From Kribbella soli (GTDB lineage: Bacteria; Actinomycetota; Actinomycetes; Propionibacteriales; Kribbellaceae): a DNA stretch of 64,000 nt. Below the pieces are notes generated by a model. It was not told the origin of the DNA. It did not search any database and saw only the letters and a program-made list of their open reading frames with translations. Position 1 is the stretch's first letter. Each line of letters opens with the position of its first letter. The translations under genes and the position numbers were made by a program. The DNA is taken from positions 310,001 through 374,000 of the forward strand of contig NZ_SJJZ01000003.1 of assembly GCF_004331345.1 (NCBI RefSeq), read 5' to 3'. Positions 17,113-25,773 of the stretch are shown here, one piece after another.

Positions 17113-20004
17113 GTGGAGATCCGGCTACTGGGACCGGTTGAGGTGATTCGTGACGGCGTGCCCGTCGCGCGCCTGACCGGGCGCCCCCGGACCCTGCTGG
17201 CGGTGCTCGCCCTCGCCGCGCCGGAGCCAGTCACCGTGGACGCCATCGGCCGTCGCGTCTGGGGCACCGACCCGCCCGAGAACCTCCGGCCGAGCGTGCA
17301 GTCGTTGGTGTTCCGGCTGCGCCGGCTGCTCGGACCGGAGGCAGACATCGAGTTGATCGGCAGCAGTTACGCGCTGCGCATCGCCAGCGGACAGGTGGAC
17401 GCGTCCCGGTTCGGGCAGCTGGTCGAGGCGGCGAGCCGCTTGGACGACCCCGGCGAGTAACGGGACCGGCTCACGGCAGCGCTCGCGCTGTGGCGCGGCG
17501 AGCCGTTCGGCGGGGTCGACTCGGAATGGCTCGACCAGCTCCAGACGCCCAGGCTGACCGAAACGTACCTGTCCGCCGTCGAGCGACGGCTCGACCTCGA
17601 CCTCGCCGCGGGGAAGCACGAGCAAGCTTTGCCGGAGCTGCGGGAGCTCGCAGCGGCCTACCCGCTCCGCGAGTCGCTCTGGCTGCGGCTGCTGACCGTG
17701 CTCGCCAAGTGCGGCCGTCCGGCCGACGCGTTGACGCAGTACGAGGAACTGCGCCGCCGGCTCGCCGACGAGCTGGGAACCGATCCTGATGAGCAGCTGC
17801 GTGCCCTGCACGCTCAGCTGCTCGCGGCGACACAGCCCCGGCAGTTGGCGCCCAAGCAGAGCGCGATGACCCCTCGCCAGCTCCCGCCTGCTCCAGGGGG
17901 CTTCACCGGCCGGGCGGCGACGCTCGCCGAGCTCGACCGTCTGAGCTCGGCGCCGCGGGCGTCGAGCGCTCCGACGATCGTTGCCGTGCACGGGCCGGGC
18001 GGAGTGGGCAAGACCGCGCTGGCTCTGCACTGGGCGCATCGGGCAGCGGACCGGTTCCCGGACGGTCAGCTGTACCTGAACCTGCAGGGCTACGGGCCTG
18101 ACCGGCCGCTAGATCCGGACACCGCACTGGATCTGCTGCTGCGAGGTCTCGGCCTGACCGGTGCTCAGATCCCGGATGGCCGGCAGGCGCGGGCAGCCCT
18201 GCTCCGAAGCGTCCTGGCCGGCCGCGAGGTGCTCGTCGTACTGGACAACGCCCGGGACGCCGACCAGGTGCGACCGCTGATTCCGGGCTCGGCCGGTCTG
18301 GTGCTGGTCACCAGCCGCAGCCAGCTCAGGTCCCTCGCCGCCCGGGAAGGTGCGCACCGCGTGCCGCTGGAGCCGTTCAGTGAGGACGACGCGGCGGCGT
18401 ACCTCACGCGGGTCCTAGCTGCCCACGACGTTCGCCACGACACGGCGGAGCTGGCCGAGCTGACGCGGCTGTGCGGCCACCTCCCGCTGGCGCTGGCCAT
18501 TGCCGCGGAGCGCCTCACCCGGGACCCGGCCGGGAGCGTGCAGGCGTTGTCCACCGAGCTCGAGCAGCATCCGGACCGGCTGGCGCTGCTGGACGTCGGT
18601 GAGGACGCCGACGGCGCGCTGCGGGCAGTCTTCGGCTGGTCGTACGACGTACTCGACTCACAGCCTGCCCGCGCCTTCCGCGTGCTCGGGCTGCATCCGG
18701 GTCCCGACACGAGTCTGGAGGCCGTCAGCGCGCTGCTCGCCGTACCGCCCGAGGAGACGCGACAGGCCCTCGGCCAGCTCGTCGGCGCGCATCTGCTCGA
18801 GCAGCCCAGAGAGAGGTACCAGCTGCACGATCTGCTGGCTGAGTACGCCGTCCGGCTCGTGCAGGAGCTCGACGACGCGGCGGAGAGCACCGCAGCGCAG
18901 ACGCGACTGCTGGACTGGTACGCGCATTCGGCGCTGAACGGCAAGGTCGCGCTGGAGAAGTCTGAACCGCTCCTCGATTTCGGCACGCCTGCAGCAGGTG
19001 TCGAGCCGATGGTCTTCGAGACCGCGCGGCAGGCCGTCGACTGGTTCACCGACGAGCGGCAGGGCCTGGTCGCCGCGGTCCGCACCGCGGTCGAGCAGGG
19101 GCACGATCGAGCGGCGTACCGGCTCGCGCATGCGCTCTGGCCGTACCTCATGTACCTGCGCGCCCTTGACGACCTGTTCGAGATCCAGTGCCTGGCGCTC
19201 GACGCCGCTCGCCTTACGGGCGATGGCGACGCCGAGGCGGTGACGGCGCACGCCGTCGGTCGCGCGTACCTGTTCCGCTCCGACTTGGACCGGGCCTGCA
19301 AGCACCTCGACGAGGCGCTGCGGCTGTTCGAGTTGCTCGGCAATGACCACGGCCGGGGCTCGGCGCTGACCGACCTGGGCCGGCTGTATCGCCGCTGGGG
19401 TGACACCGACGCGTCCGTTCGGCACCACCGCGCGGCGATCGACGTTCTCGAGCCGCTGAACGACACCGCCGGAGTCGCCCGGAACCAAGCGAACATCGCC
19501 GAGACCTACCTGCTCGCCGACCGTCACCACGAAGCGGTCGTGGCAGCGCGCGAGGCGGTCGCGCTGAACCGTGTCGCCGGCGAGCGCCGCGCCGAGGCTT
19601 TCGCACTCAACACCCTCGCCACCGCGCTACTCGGCCAGGGCGACCACGACGACGCCGAGCGGATCGCCTCAGAGGCGTTGGACCTCAGCCGCGACCTGGA
19701 CGACCGCTGGTCAGAGGTCTGCGCACTGACCCACCTGGGCCAGGCCCTGCACTCCCGCGACAGCGTCACAGAAGCCCACCACCACTGGCAGCTCGCCCTG
19801 GACATCCTCGACGAGACCGGAATGCCAGGCGCCGACAATCTGAACCGCACGACCCTGACCCAACTCCTCACCGCCACCAGCCTCCCGCGCCCGTTCAGAG
19901 TGCGGGAGGCCAGTCCGGCTAGTGGCGGGGTTGCAGGTAATTGCGGACCACCAGCTGACCGATCTTCGTTCCGTGGTTCTCGCCTTCGGTCGTGGCGTGC
20001 TTGA
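17113..20004 (+). pseudogene. AfsR/SARP-type regulator (wHTH-BTAD-NB-ARC-TPR) broken by an in-frame TAA at 17458-17460
   Basis: Read through one stop codon, 964 codons stay in a single frame. They encode an OmpR-like winged helix (about 1-92), a bacterial transcriptional activator domain (about 95-240), an NB-ARC ATPase (Walker A GPGGVGKT near 294, Walker B VLVVLDNA) and TPR repeats in the last third. This is the layout of AfsR-like activators of secondary metabolism. TAA replaces a codon in DDPGE-stop-RDRL, just inside the BTAD; there is no frameshift. GTG 17113 has AGGGGG upstream. The wHTH alone (115 residues), or a restarted NB-ARC/TPR part, could still be made. The last 86 bases overlap the opposing gene. 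Confidence 0.75.
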
Positions 20005-21295
20005 AATGGAACCCGACCAGCACTCGTGAGCGGGCGTTCTCGGCAGAAGCCTGCGAGAACCTGGTGAAGTGACGCACCACCGGGTTGGCGTCGGTGCAGG
20101 TGCTACCGGGCAACACGGTGAAGCTGCACAGCGAGAAGTCCATCCGGTCGGTCTTGAAGAACCCGCGAAGTACGGCGGCCGCCGCACCACCCTCGACGCT
20201 GTGGCCGGAGTCGTGATCGGGGATCGGCGGTGTGGTCACCAGCGGGGTCCAGGTCGGGTCCGGCGCAGTCGCGTCGTTGCCGTCCGTTGCGCCCAGCTGG
20301 ATCGCGGTCACCGGCCGCCAGAACAGCAGCTTGTACTTCACGGCGAAGGTCGCGATGTAGCCGTCGGTCAGGGCCAGATCGAGCAGGCCGAACAGGCGCG
20401 CGCTCTGCCAGAGATCCAGGTGCCGGCCGGTTGCCAACTGGCGGGCAAGCCGGTTCCACAGCAACGGCGAGCTCTCCACCCAGAACCTGGCCATCTCGGT
20501 CTCGTCGGCGGTCCGGGCGCTGGGCGTGGTCACGCCGTCGCCGCCCAGACGTTTCACCTCGTTGTAGTCGGCGGCGTACTCGGCCGAGTCGAGCGCGAGC
20601 GGCGGTGCCACCGGGAACTGCTTGGCCGAGCGGAGCGCGAAGGGCCGCACCTCTCCCCACGTGGGGGCGAAGGCGAACGGCGTACCAGGAGTGAACCGGT
20701 ACTCGCCGGGATCGACGCCTTGCGGGAAGTCGGCGACCACCAGCGGCACCTCGGACGCCCCGTCGTCCGCACGCTTGGCAAGGATGGTGTACGCCGACTT
20801 CTTGCCGAGCGCGACACCGGCCAGCTTCGCGGCGCTGTCCGGAATCGTCGCCAGTTCCGAGGTGTACGCCGTCTCGACGCCGGCGATGGCGGCGCTCGTG
20901 TCGGTGAACGGTGGGGTGAGGTCCGTCAGCGCACCGACCAGCGCTGTCCTCGCGGCAGCGGCAACGGCGGCCTCCGGGGACGCGCCCCGCGCACGGCCGT
21001 GGAATGCATAGGCCTGTGAGCGCGGTTGGATGGCATTCAGCGCATCGTGGATGGCGATGTGCATCATCGCGTACATGCGCGACTCGTGCAGCGGATTGTC
21101 GGTCGGCGCGAGATGAGTGGCCAGTGCGGCGGTCGCTGCGGTGGTGTTCCACCGGACCACCGCGTTGTCACTGGTCGCGACTGGGCGGCTCGGTGCAGCG
21201 TCGGCGGCGCCGTTGGCCGGTGCGAGCAGTGCAAGCAGCACAATCGCTCCGGCTGCGAGTCTGGCGCGGGACAGGACACTGCGTTTTCTGGCCAC
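19919..21295 (-). CDS. Secreted vanadium-dependent haloperoxidase / PAP2-type phosphatase family protein (second copy)
   Basis: A 458-residue exported protein. A basic N-terminus and hydrophobic core are followed by an APANGAADA-type cleavage region. The vanadate/phosphate pocket is intact: K320-x6-R327-P (KYKLLFWRP), DSGH with H365, and S-R424-x5-H430. GTG 21295 is chosen because AAGGGGGG lies seven bases upstream. It resembles the gene at 604-1872 in length, motif order and in the EYAADYNEVK / AYARDFAEVK segment. Substrate and true activity (halide oxidation or phosphatase) are not readable. Confidence 0.8.
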   Translation of the reverse strand: MARKRSVLSRARLAAGAIVLLALLAPANGAADAAPSRPVATSDNAVVRWNTTAATAALATHLAPTDNPLHESRMYAMMHIAIHDALNAIQPRSQAYAFHGRARGASPEAAVAAAARTALVGALTDLTPPFTDTSAAIAGVETAYTSELATIPDSAAKLAGVALGKKSAYTILAKRADDGASEVPLVVADFPQGVDPGEYRFTPGTPFAFAPTWGEVRPFALRSAKQFPVAPPLALDSAEYAADYNEVKRLGGDGVTTPSARTADETEMARFWVESSPLLWNRLARQLATGRHLDLWQSARLFGLLDLALTDGYIATFAVKYKLLFWRPVTAIQLGATDGNDATAPDPTWTPLVTTPPIPDHDSGHSVEGGAAAAVLRGFFKTDRMDFSLCSFTVLPGSTCTDANPVVRHFTRFSQASAENARSRVLVGFHFKHATTEGENHGTKIGQLVVRNYLQPRH

Positions 21296-21394
21296 GAAAG
21301 GGCCCCCCTTGAGACAGGCCCGGAGCATCGGATCACGGGCCTTGTCCCGACGCTATGAGCCGCCACCGCGACGGTCAATGCGTCGTAGACGTGC

Positions 21395-21432
21395 GAGACC
21401 CCCGCATCCAGTACGGGGGATGCGGGGGTCTC
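21395..21432 (-). terminator. Terminator downstream of rpsA
   Basis: A perfect 15-bp stem (21395-21409 with 21418-21432, GAGACCCCCGCATCC) around an 8-base loop lies 19 bases past the rpsA stop codon. It could also stop plus-strand transcription. Confidence 0.8.
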
Positions 21433-21451
21433 GGGTACTACTGCTACCGGG

Positions 21452-22939
21452 TCAGCCCTGGCCGGTCAGCTTCTCGCGAAGCGCCTGCAGTGCCTCGTCG
21501 GAAGCGAGCGCACCCTCGACGGGAGCGTCGTCCTTCGGGGCAGAGCCGCCGGAGGCCGAGGAGTACGTCGACGCCTCGCCGGCCTCGACGTCCGCCGTCT
21601 TGGCGTCCTCGATCTGCTTCTTGTGGGCCTCCCAGCGCGTGTGGGCCTCGGCGTACTGCCGCTCCCACTCCTCGCGCTGCGCGTCGAAGCCCTCGAGCCA
21701 CTCGCCCGTCTCCGGGTCGAAGCCCTCCGGGTAGATGTAGTTGCCCTGGTCGTCGTACGTCGCCGACATGCCGTAGAGCGTCGGGTCGAAGTCGTCCGAG
21801 ACCGGGTCGACACCCTCGTTGGCCTGCTTGAGCGACAGCGAGATCCGGCGCCGCTCCAGGTCGATGTCGATGATCTTGACCATGACGTCGTCGTTGACCT
21901 GGACGACCTGCTCCGGGATCTCGACGTGCCGCTCGGCCAGCTCGGAGATGTGCACCAGACCCTCGATGCCCTCCTCCACGCGGACGAACGCACCGAACGG
22001 AACCAGCTTGGTGACCTTGCCGGGCACGATCTGGCCCATCTGGTGGGTCCGGGCGAACTGCTGCCACGGGTCTTCCTGGGTCGCCTTCAGCGACAGCGAG
22101 ACGCGCTCGCGGTCCATGTCGACGTCCAGCACCTCGACCGTGACCTCCTGGCCGACCTCGACGACCTCGGTCGGGTGGTCGATGTGCTTCCAGGACAGCT
22201 CCGAGACGTGCACCAGACCGTCGACGCCGCCGAGGTCCACGAACGCACCGAAGTTGACGATCGAGGAGACGACACCCTTGCGGATCTGGCCCTTCTGCAG
22301 CTGGGTGAGGAAGTTCATCCGCACCTCGGACTGCGTCTGCTCCAGCCACGCCCGGCGGGACAGGACCACGTTGTTGCGGTTCTTGTCCAGCTCGATGATC
22401 TTGGCCTCGATCTCCTGGCCGACGTACGGCTGGAGGTCGCGGACCCGGCGCATCTCGACGAGCGAGGCGGGCAGGAAGCCACGCAGGCCGATGTCCAGGA
22501 TGAGGCCACCCTTGACGACCTCGATGACGGTGCCGGTGACGACGCCGTCCTCTTCCTTGATCTTCTCGATCGTGCCCCAGGCCTTCTCGTACTGGGCGCG
22601 CTTCTTCGAGAGGATCAGACGGCCTTCCTTGTCCTCCTTCTGGAGAACCAGGGCCTCGACGTGATCGCCGACGTTGACGACCTCGTTCGGGTCGACGTCG
22701 TGCTTGATCGACAGCTCGCGGGAGGGGATTACGCCTTCGGTCTTGTAACCGATGTCGAGCAGGACCTCGTCCCGGTCGACCTTGACGATGGTGCCCTCGA
22801 CGATGTCGCCGTCGTTGAAGTACTTGATGGTCTGATCGATCGCCGCGAGGAAGTCTTCCTCCGACCCGATGTCATTGACCGCTACCTGCGGGGTGGTGCG
22901 TACTGCGGGGTCGAGAGGTGCCTCGATGCTGGCCGTCAT
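21452..22939 (-). CDS. rpsA: 30S ribosomal protein S1
   Basis: A 495-residue RNA-binding ribosomal protein that helps mRNA dock on the 30S subunit. Four S1 domains follow each other: IVEGTIVKVDRDEVLLDIGYKTEG, VVTGTVIEVVKGGLILDIG, IRKGVVSSIVNFGAFVDLGG and IVPGKVTKLVPFGAFVRVEEG. The acidic, Ala/Ser-rich C-terminal tail after about residue 390 is as in other actinobacterial S1 proteins, which have four rather than six domains. GGAG is present upstream of ATG 22939. The 5' leader is long (see the promoter entry). Confidence 0.97.
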   Translation of the reverse strand: MTASIEAPLDPAVRTTPQVAVNDIGSEEDFLAAIDQTIKYFNDGDIVEGTIVKVDRDEVLLDIGYKTEGVIPSRELSIKHDVDPNEVVNVGDHVEALVLQKEDKEGRLILSKKRAQYEKAWGTIEKIKEEDGVVTGTVIEVVKGGLILDIGLRGFLPASLVEMRRVRDLQPYVGQEIEAKIIELDKNRNNVVLSRRAWLEQTQSEVRMNFLTQLQKGQIRKGVVSSIVNFGAFVDLGGVDGLVHVSELSWKHIDHPTEVVEVGQEVTVEVLDVDMDRERVSLSLKATQEDPWQQFARTHQMGQIVPGKVTKLVPFGAFVRVEEGIEGLVHISELAERHVEIPEQVVQVNDDVMVKIIDIDLERRRISLSLKQANEGVDPVSDDFDPTLYGMSATYDDQGNYIYPEGFDPETGEWLEGFDAQREEWERQYAEAHTRWEAHKKQIEDAKTADVEAGEASTYSSASGGSAPKDDAPVEGALASDEALQALREKLTGQG

Positions 22940-23101
22940 GTGGTGGGTTGCTCCGTGGACTGGTGGTGTTGTGCGGTCGCGTCATGAACCGTTGGATCGC
23001 ATCAAACCGCTGGATTGCCTGAAGAGCACAGATTCACCACCGACTGCTGCGAGCACGAGCCTGCTCCGTCCGAGGTCGCGCGGGCCCATAGCGCATCTCA
23101 C

Positions 23102-23131
23102 AGAATACCGGTCTTGACGGAGACAGCACAA
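23102..23131 (-). promoter_or_regulatory. Putative sigma70-type promoter for rpsA
   Basis: On the minus strand TTGTGC (23126-23131) and TATTCT (23102-23107) are separated by 18 bases. This would give a leader of roughly 155 bases before rpsA. The rest of the 22940-23189 gap shows no gene. Confidence 0.35.
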
Positions 23132-23189
23132 CCTGGGGCACCCGGTGCCGACCGGCCGCCCGCCGAGGTCTCCCGACGTGCCACTGATC

Positions 23190-24074
23190 TCAATGTACGA
23201 CGCCGAACGCCGGACGGCCCCCGGCCAGCGTGCCCGTGTCCGCCATTCGGGAGACCAGACGGTGCGCGGCCGCCGCGACCTCGTGCTCAGCGGCCCGCTC
23301 CGCGAGGTCCAGCAGCGCCCACAGATCGGCCGCCCGACCGAGGTCCACCAGCCGCTCCCCCAGCCCCATTCCCCGGAGCGCGTCCAGTACGGCCGCGGCC
23401 AGGACCTGGTCCTCCGAGAAGCGGAGCAGGTTGCCCAGATCGGCGTACGGCGAACCGGCGTGGGCGAACTCCCAGTCGATCAACCCGGTGATCGACGCCG
23501 TCTCCGGGTCGACCAGCAGGTTCTTCGGATTGAAGTCGCTGTGCACGAGGCAGACCCGGTGCACGCCGTCGGCCAGCACGTCCTCCGCCTCGTCGACGAC
23601 CGCCGCGAAACCCTCCCGCTGCCGGTCGTCGAACCCGAGCCGGAGCCCCGCGACGTACTCCGTCAGGTCGCCGAACCCGAACGGCTCGACCGTCAGCTCA
23701 CCGCCGCGGAACATCCCGGACTGCAGGAACGGCATCCCGCTCAGCCGCGCCAGCAGCTCTCCCAGCTGCGTCCCGACCCGTCGCCGCTGCTCCTCCGTCG
23801 CCGACTCGAGGAAGACCTGCAGGTTGATCCCCGGCAGTCGCTCGGTCAGCAGGTACGGCGGATCCTCGAAGGACCCCTCGCGCTTGAGATCCAGCACCCG
23901 CGGCACCGGCAGCAGTCCGCGCACCAACTCGAGCAGCGAGGCGTCGACGGCGGACCGCTCCGGGTCCCGCACGTAGAACTTGATGACCGCGTCCTCGTCG
24001 CCGGCGCTCACCGCGAACGTCTGCCCGCCGTACCCACCGGTCAGCGGAACGGCACTGGCCGCGAAATCGCTCAT
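23190..24074 (-). CDS. Aminoglycoside-phosphotransferase-family (APH) kinase
   Basis: A 294-residue small-molecule kinase of the APH/choline kinase fold. The invariant lysine is in DAVIKFYV near residue 32, the catalytic loop is LVHSDFNPKNLL, and the metal-binding segment is GLIDWEFAHAGSPYADLGNLL. The substrate is unknown; the family includes kinases for antibiotics, sugars, and amino-alcohols. ATG 24074 is chosen over a longer reading that would run through the promoter of the divergent MerR gene. Confidence 0.8.
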   Translation of the reverse strand: MSDFAASAVPLTGGYGGQTFAVSAGDEDAVIKFYVRDPERSAVDASLLELVRGLLPVPRVLDLKREGSFEDPPYLLTERLPGINLQVFLESATEEQRRRVGTQLGELLARLSGMPFLQSGMFRGGELTVEPFGFGDLTEYVAGLRLGFDDRQREGFAAVVDEAEDVLADGVHRVCLVHSDFNPKNLLVDPETASITGLIDWEFAHAGSPYADLGNLLRFSEDQVLAAAVLDALRGMGLGERLVDLGRAADLWALLDLAERAAEHEVAAAAHRLVSRMADTGTLAGGRPAFGVVH

Positions 24075-24111
24075 GCCTCCGCATCCTGCCGCATCCCTTG
24101 GACAAATCGGC

Positions 24112-24140
24112 TTGAAGTTGACGTAGCGGCAACATCTACC
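24112..24140 (+). promoter_or_regulatory. Candidate promoter/operator of the TipA-like regulator
   Basis: TTGAAG (24112-24117) overlaps an imperfect dyad, GTTGACG (24117-24123) and CGGCAAC (24127-24133), and is followed by an AT-richer CATCTACC. MerR-family regulators bind such dyads between -35 and -10 of their own promoters. Only one base pair of the dyad mismatches. The exact -10 is uncertain. Confidence 0.4.
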
Positions 24141-24171
24141 GTCGGGGACGTCGACGGAAAGGAGCAGTTCG

Positions 24172-24924
24172 ATGGCGTGGTCGATCGCGCAGGTGGCCCG
24201 GTCCTCCGGTGTCACCTCCCGCACGCTCCGGCACTACCACTCCATCGGCCTGCTGATGCCGGCCCGGGTCGCGCCCAACGGCCGGCGGTACTACGAGCAG
24301 GAGCAGCTGTTGCGGTTGCAGCAGATCCTCCTGCTCCGGGACCTCGGGCTGAGTCTGGACGTGGTGGGCGAGGTAATCGCGCACCGCGACGAGCAGGACG
24401 CGATCGAGGTGCTCGCCAAGCACAAGGAGTGGCTGGTCAAGGAGCAACTGCGCCTTGGCCGGCTGGTGCAGACCGTCGACGCCACCATCGACAACTTGAA
24501 GAGAGGAGGAGAGATGTCACCGGACAAGGTCTTCGAAGGATTCGAGCGCAACCCGTACGAGGCCGAAGCGCGCGAGCGCTGGGGCGACGAAGCAGTGGAT
24601 GCGAGCTACCAGCGGATGCGCGGCTGGACCGAGGCGGACGCCGAGAAGGCCCGGACGGGCTACCCCCGCGTCCACGAAGGGCTGGCCGCGCTGAAGGCGG
24701 AAGGGGTCGCAGTGACCGAGCTGAGTGTGCAGGAGCTGATCCAGCTGCACCACGAGGTCACCTGTCTGTTCTGGACGCCGACACGTGAGGCGTACAAGGG
24801 CCTCGGGCAGATGTACGTCGACGACGAGCGGTTCCGCCAGAACATCGGCAGTGGCGACGACGCATTGGTCGAGTACATGCGCGACGCCATGACCGTCTAC
24901 GCCGACAGCAAGCTGGAGAGCTGA
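24172..24924 (+). CDS. MerR family regulator with TipAS antibiotic-recognition domain (TipA-like)
   Basis: A 250-residue regulator. Residues 1-70 form a MerR winged helix (SIAQVARSSGVTSRTLRHYHSIGLL), 75-113 a dimerisation coiled coil, and 115-250 a TipAS drug-binding domain starting MSPDKVFEGF and containing QELIQLHHEVTCLFW. In Streptomyces, TipA binds thiopeptides and activates its own gene. AAAGGAG precedes ATG 24172. A second in-frame ATG at 24514 with its own strong Shine-Dalgarno would yield the ligand-binding domain alone. Confidence 0.88.
   Translation: MAWSIAQVARSSGVTSRTLRHYHSIGLLMPARVAPNGRRYYEQEQLLRLQQILLLRDLGLSLDVVGEVIAHRDEQDAIEVLAKHKEWLVKEQLRLGRLVQTVDATIDNLKRGGEMSPDKVFEGFERNPYEAEARERWGDEAVDASYQRMRGWTEADAEKARTGYPRVHEGLAALKAEGVAVTELSVQELIQLHHEVTCLFWTPTREAYKGLGQMYVDDERFRQNIGSGDDALVEYMRDAMTVYADSKLES
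24505..24516 (+). promoter_or_regulatory. Internal ribosome binding site and ATG for a TipAS-like short product
   Basis: GGAGGAGAG immediately precedes the in-frame ATG at 24514 (codon 115). Translation from here gives a 136-residue protein of the drug-binding domain only. This reproduces the TipAL/TipAS dual-start arrangement known from Streptomyces tipA. Confidence 0.65.
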
Positions 24925-24927
24925 TCC

Positions 24928-24959
24928 AGGACCTCGGAGGCTGCAGACTCCGGGGTCCT
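24928..24959 (+). terminator. Terminator after the TipA-like gene
   Basis: A 12-bp stem with one mismatch (AGGACCTCGGAG at 24928-24939 against CTCCGGGGTCCT at 24948-24959) lies four bases after the stop codon. Confidence 0.6.
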
Positions 24960-24960
24960 C

Positions 24961-24966
24961 TAGGGT
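24961..24966 (+). promoter_or_regulatory. Putative -10 box (TAGGGT) for a leaderless methyltransferase transcript
   Basis: TAGGGT ends six bases before GTG 24973. It directly abuts the terminator hairpin of the preceding gene, so the -35 region would lie within that hairpin. Confidence 0.45.
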
Positions 24967-24972
24967 AAGCCG

Positions 24973-25773
24973 GTGGTCGAGCCGCGGAGGGTTGAGCTGA
25001 CGGAAGCTCAGACGTCACGTGCCAGCCGGACCTATTGGGACGGGGTCGCGGCTGAGTACCTGGTCGAGCACGGCGACTTCCTCGGTGACGACCGGTTCGT
25101 CTGGTGTCCGGAGGGCGTCGACGAGGAGGCGGCCCAGTTGCTCGGGCCGGTCCGCGGCAAGCGGATCCTCGAGGTCGGCTGCGGTGCGGCCCAGTGCTCG
25201 CGCTGGCTCGCCGGGCAGGGCGCCGATGTGGTTGCCTTCGACATCTCGATCGAGCAGCTCCGGATCGCTCAAGAACTCGACGTACGCACCGGCACGGCGG
25301 TCCGCACGGTGGCCGCTGACGCTGTCGCACTCCCCTACCGCGACAGCACCTTCGACATCGTCTGCTCCGCTTTCGGAGCGCTCCCGTTCGTGGCCGACGT
25401 CGGTACGGCGTTCCACGAGATCGCGCGCGTCCTGAAGCCCGGGGGGCTGCTGGTGTTCTCGGTGACTCACCCGTTCCGCTGGACGATGCCCGACGACCCG
25501 TCGGCCGCCGGCCTGCGGATCACCCACTCCTACTTCGACCGGACGCCGTACGTCGAGGTCGACGCGTCCGGCACGCCGGTGTACGCCGAGCACCACCGCA
25601 CGACCGGCGACTGGATCCGGGAGCTGACCGGCTCCGGGTTCGTCGTCGACGACCTGCTCGAACCGGAATGGCCGGCCGGGCACCGGCTCATCTGGGGCGG
25701 CTGGGGACCCGAGCGTGGCCCCCTCGTCCCCGGCACAGCCATCTGGACCGCCCACAAAGGACAGACCGCATGA
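24973..25773 (+). CDS. Class I SAM-dependent methyltransferase
   Basis: A 266-residue enzyme with the methyltransferase_11-type Rossmann core: motif I ILEVGCGAAQCSRWL near residues 66-80, acidic VVAFDIS, the AADAVALPYRDSTFDIV segment and RVLKPGGLLVFSV. The substrate is unknown. Its stop overlaps the start of the acyltransferase gene (ATGA), so the two are likely made together and may act on the same envelope or metabolite target. Confidence 0.85.
   Translation: MVEPRRVELTEAQTSRASRTYWDGVAAEYLVEHGDFLGDDRFVWCPEGVDEEAAQLLGPVRGKRILEVGCGAAQCSRWLAGQGADVVAFDISIEQLRIAQELDVRTGTAVRTVAADAVALPYRDSTFDIVCSAFGALPFVADVGTAFHEIARVLKPGGLLVFSVTHPFRWTMPDDPSAAGLRITHSYFDRTPYVEVDASGTPVYAEHHRTTGDWIRELTGSGFVVDDLLEPEWPAGHRLIWGGWGPERGPLVPGTAIWTAHKGQTA

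Noticed and set aside
23145..24788. Long plus-strand open frame of 547 codons across the APH kinase and the TipA-like gene
   Set aside because: Low-complexity Arg/Gln-rich translation in a shadow frame of two real genes on opposite strands; no family resemblance.
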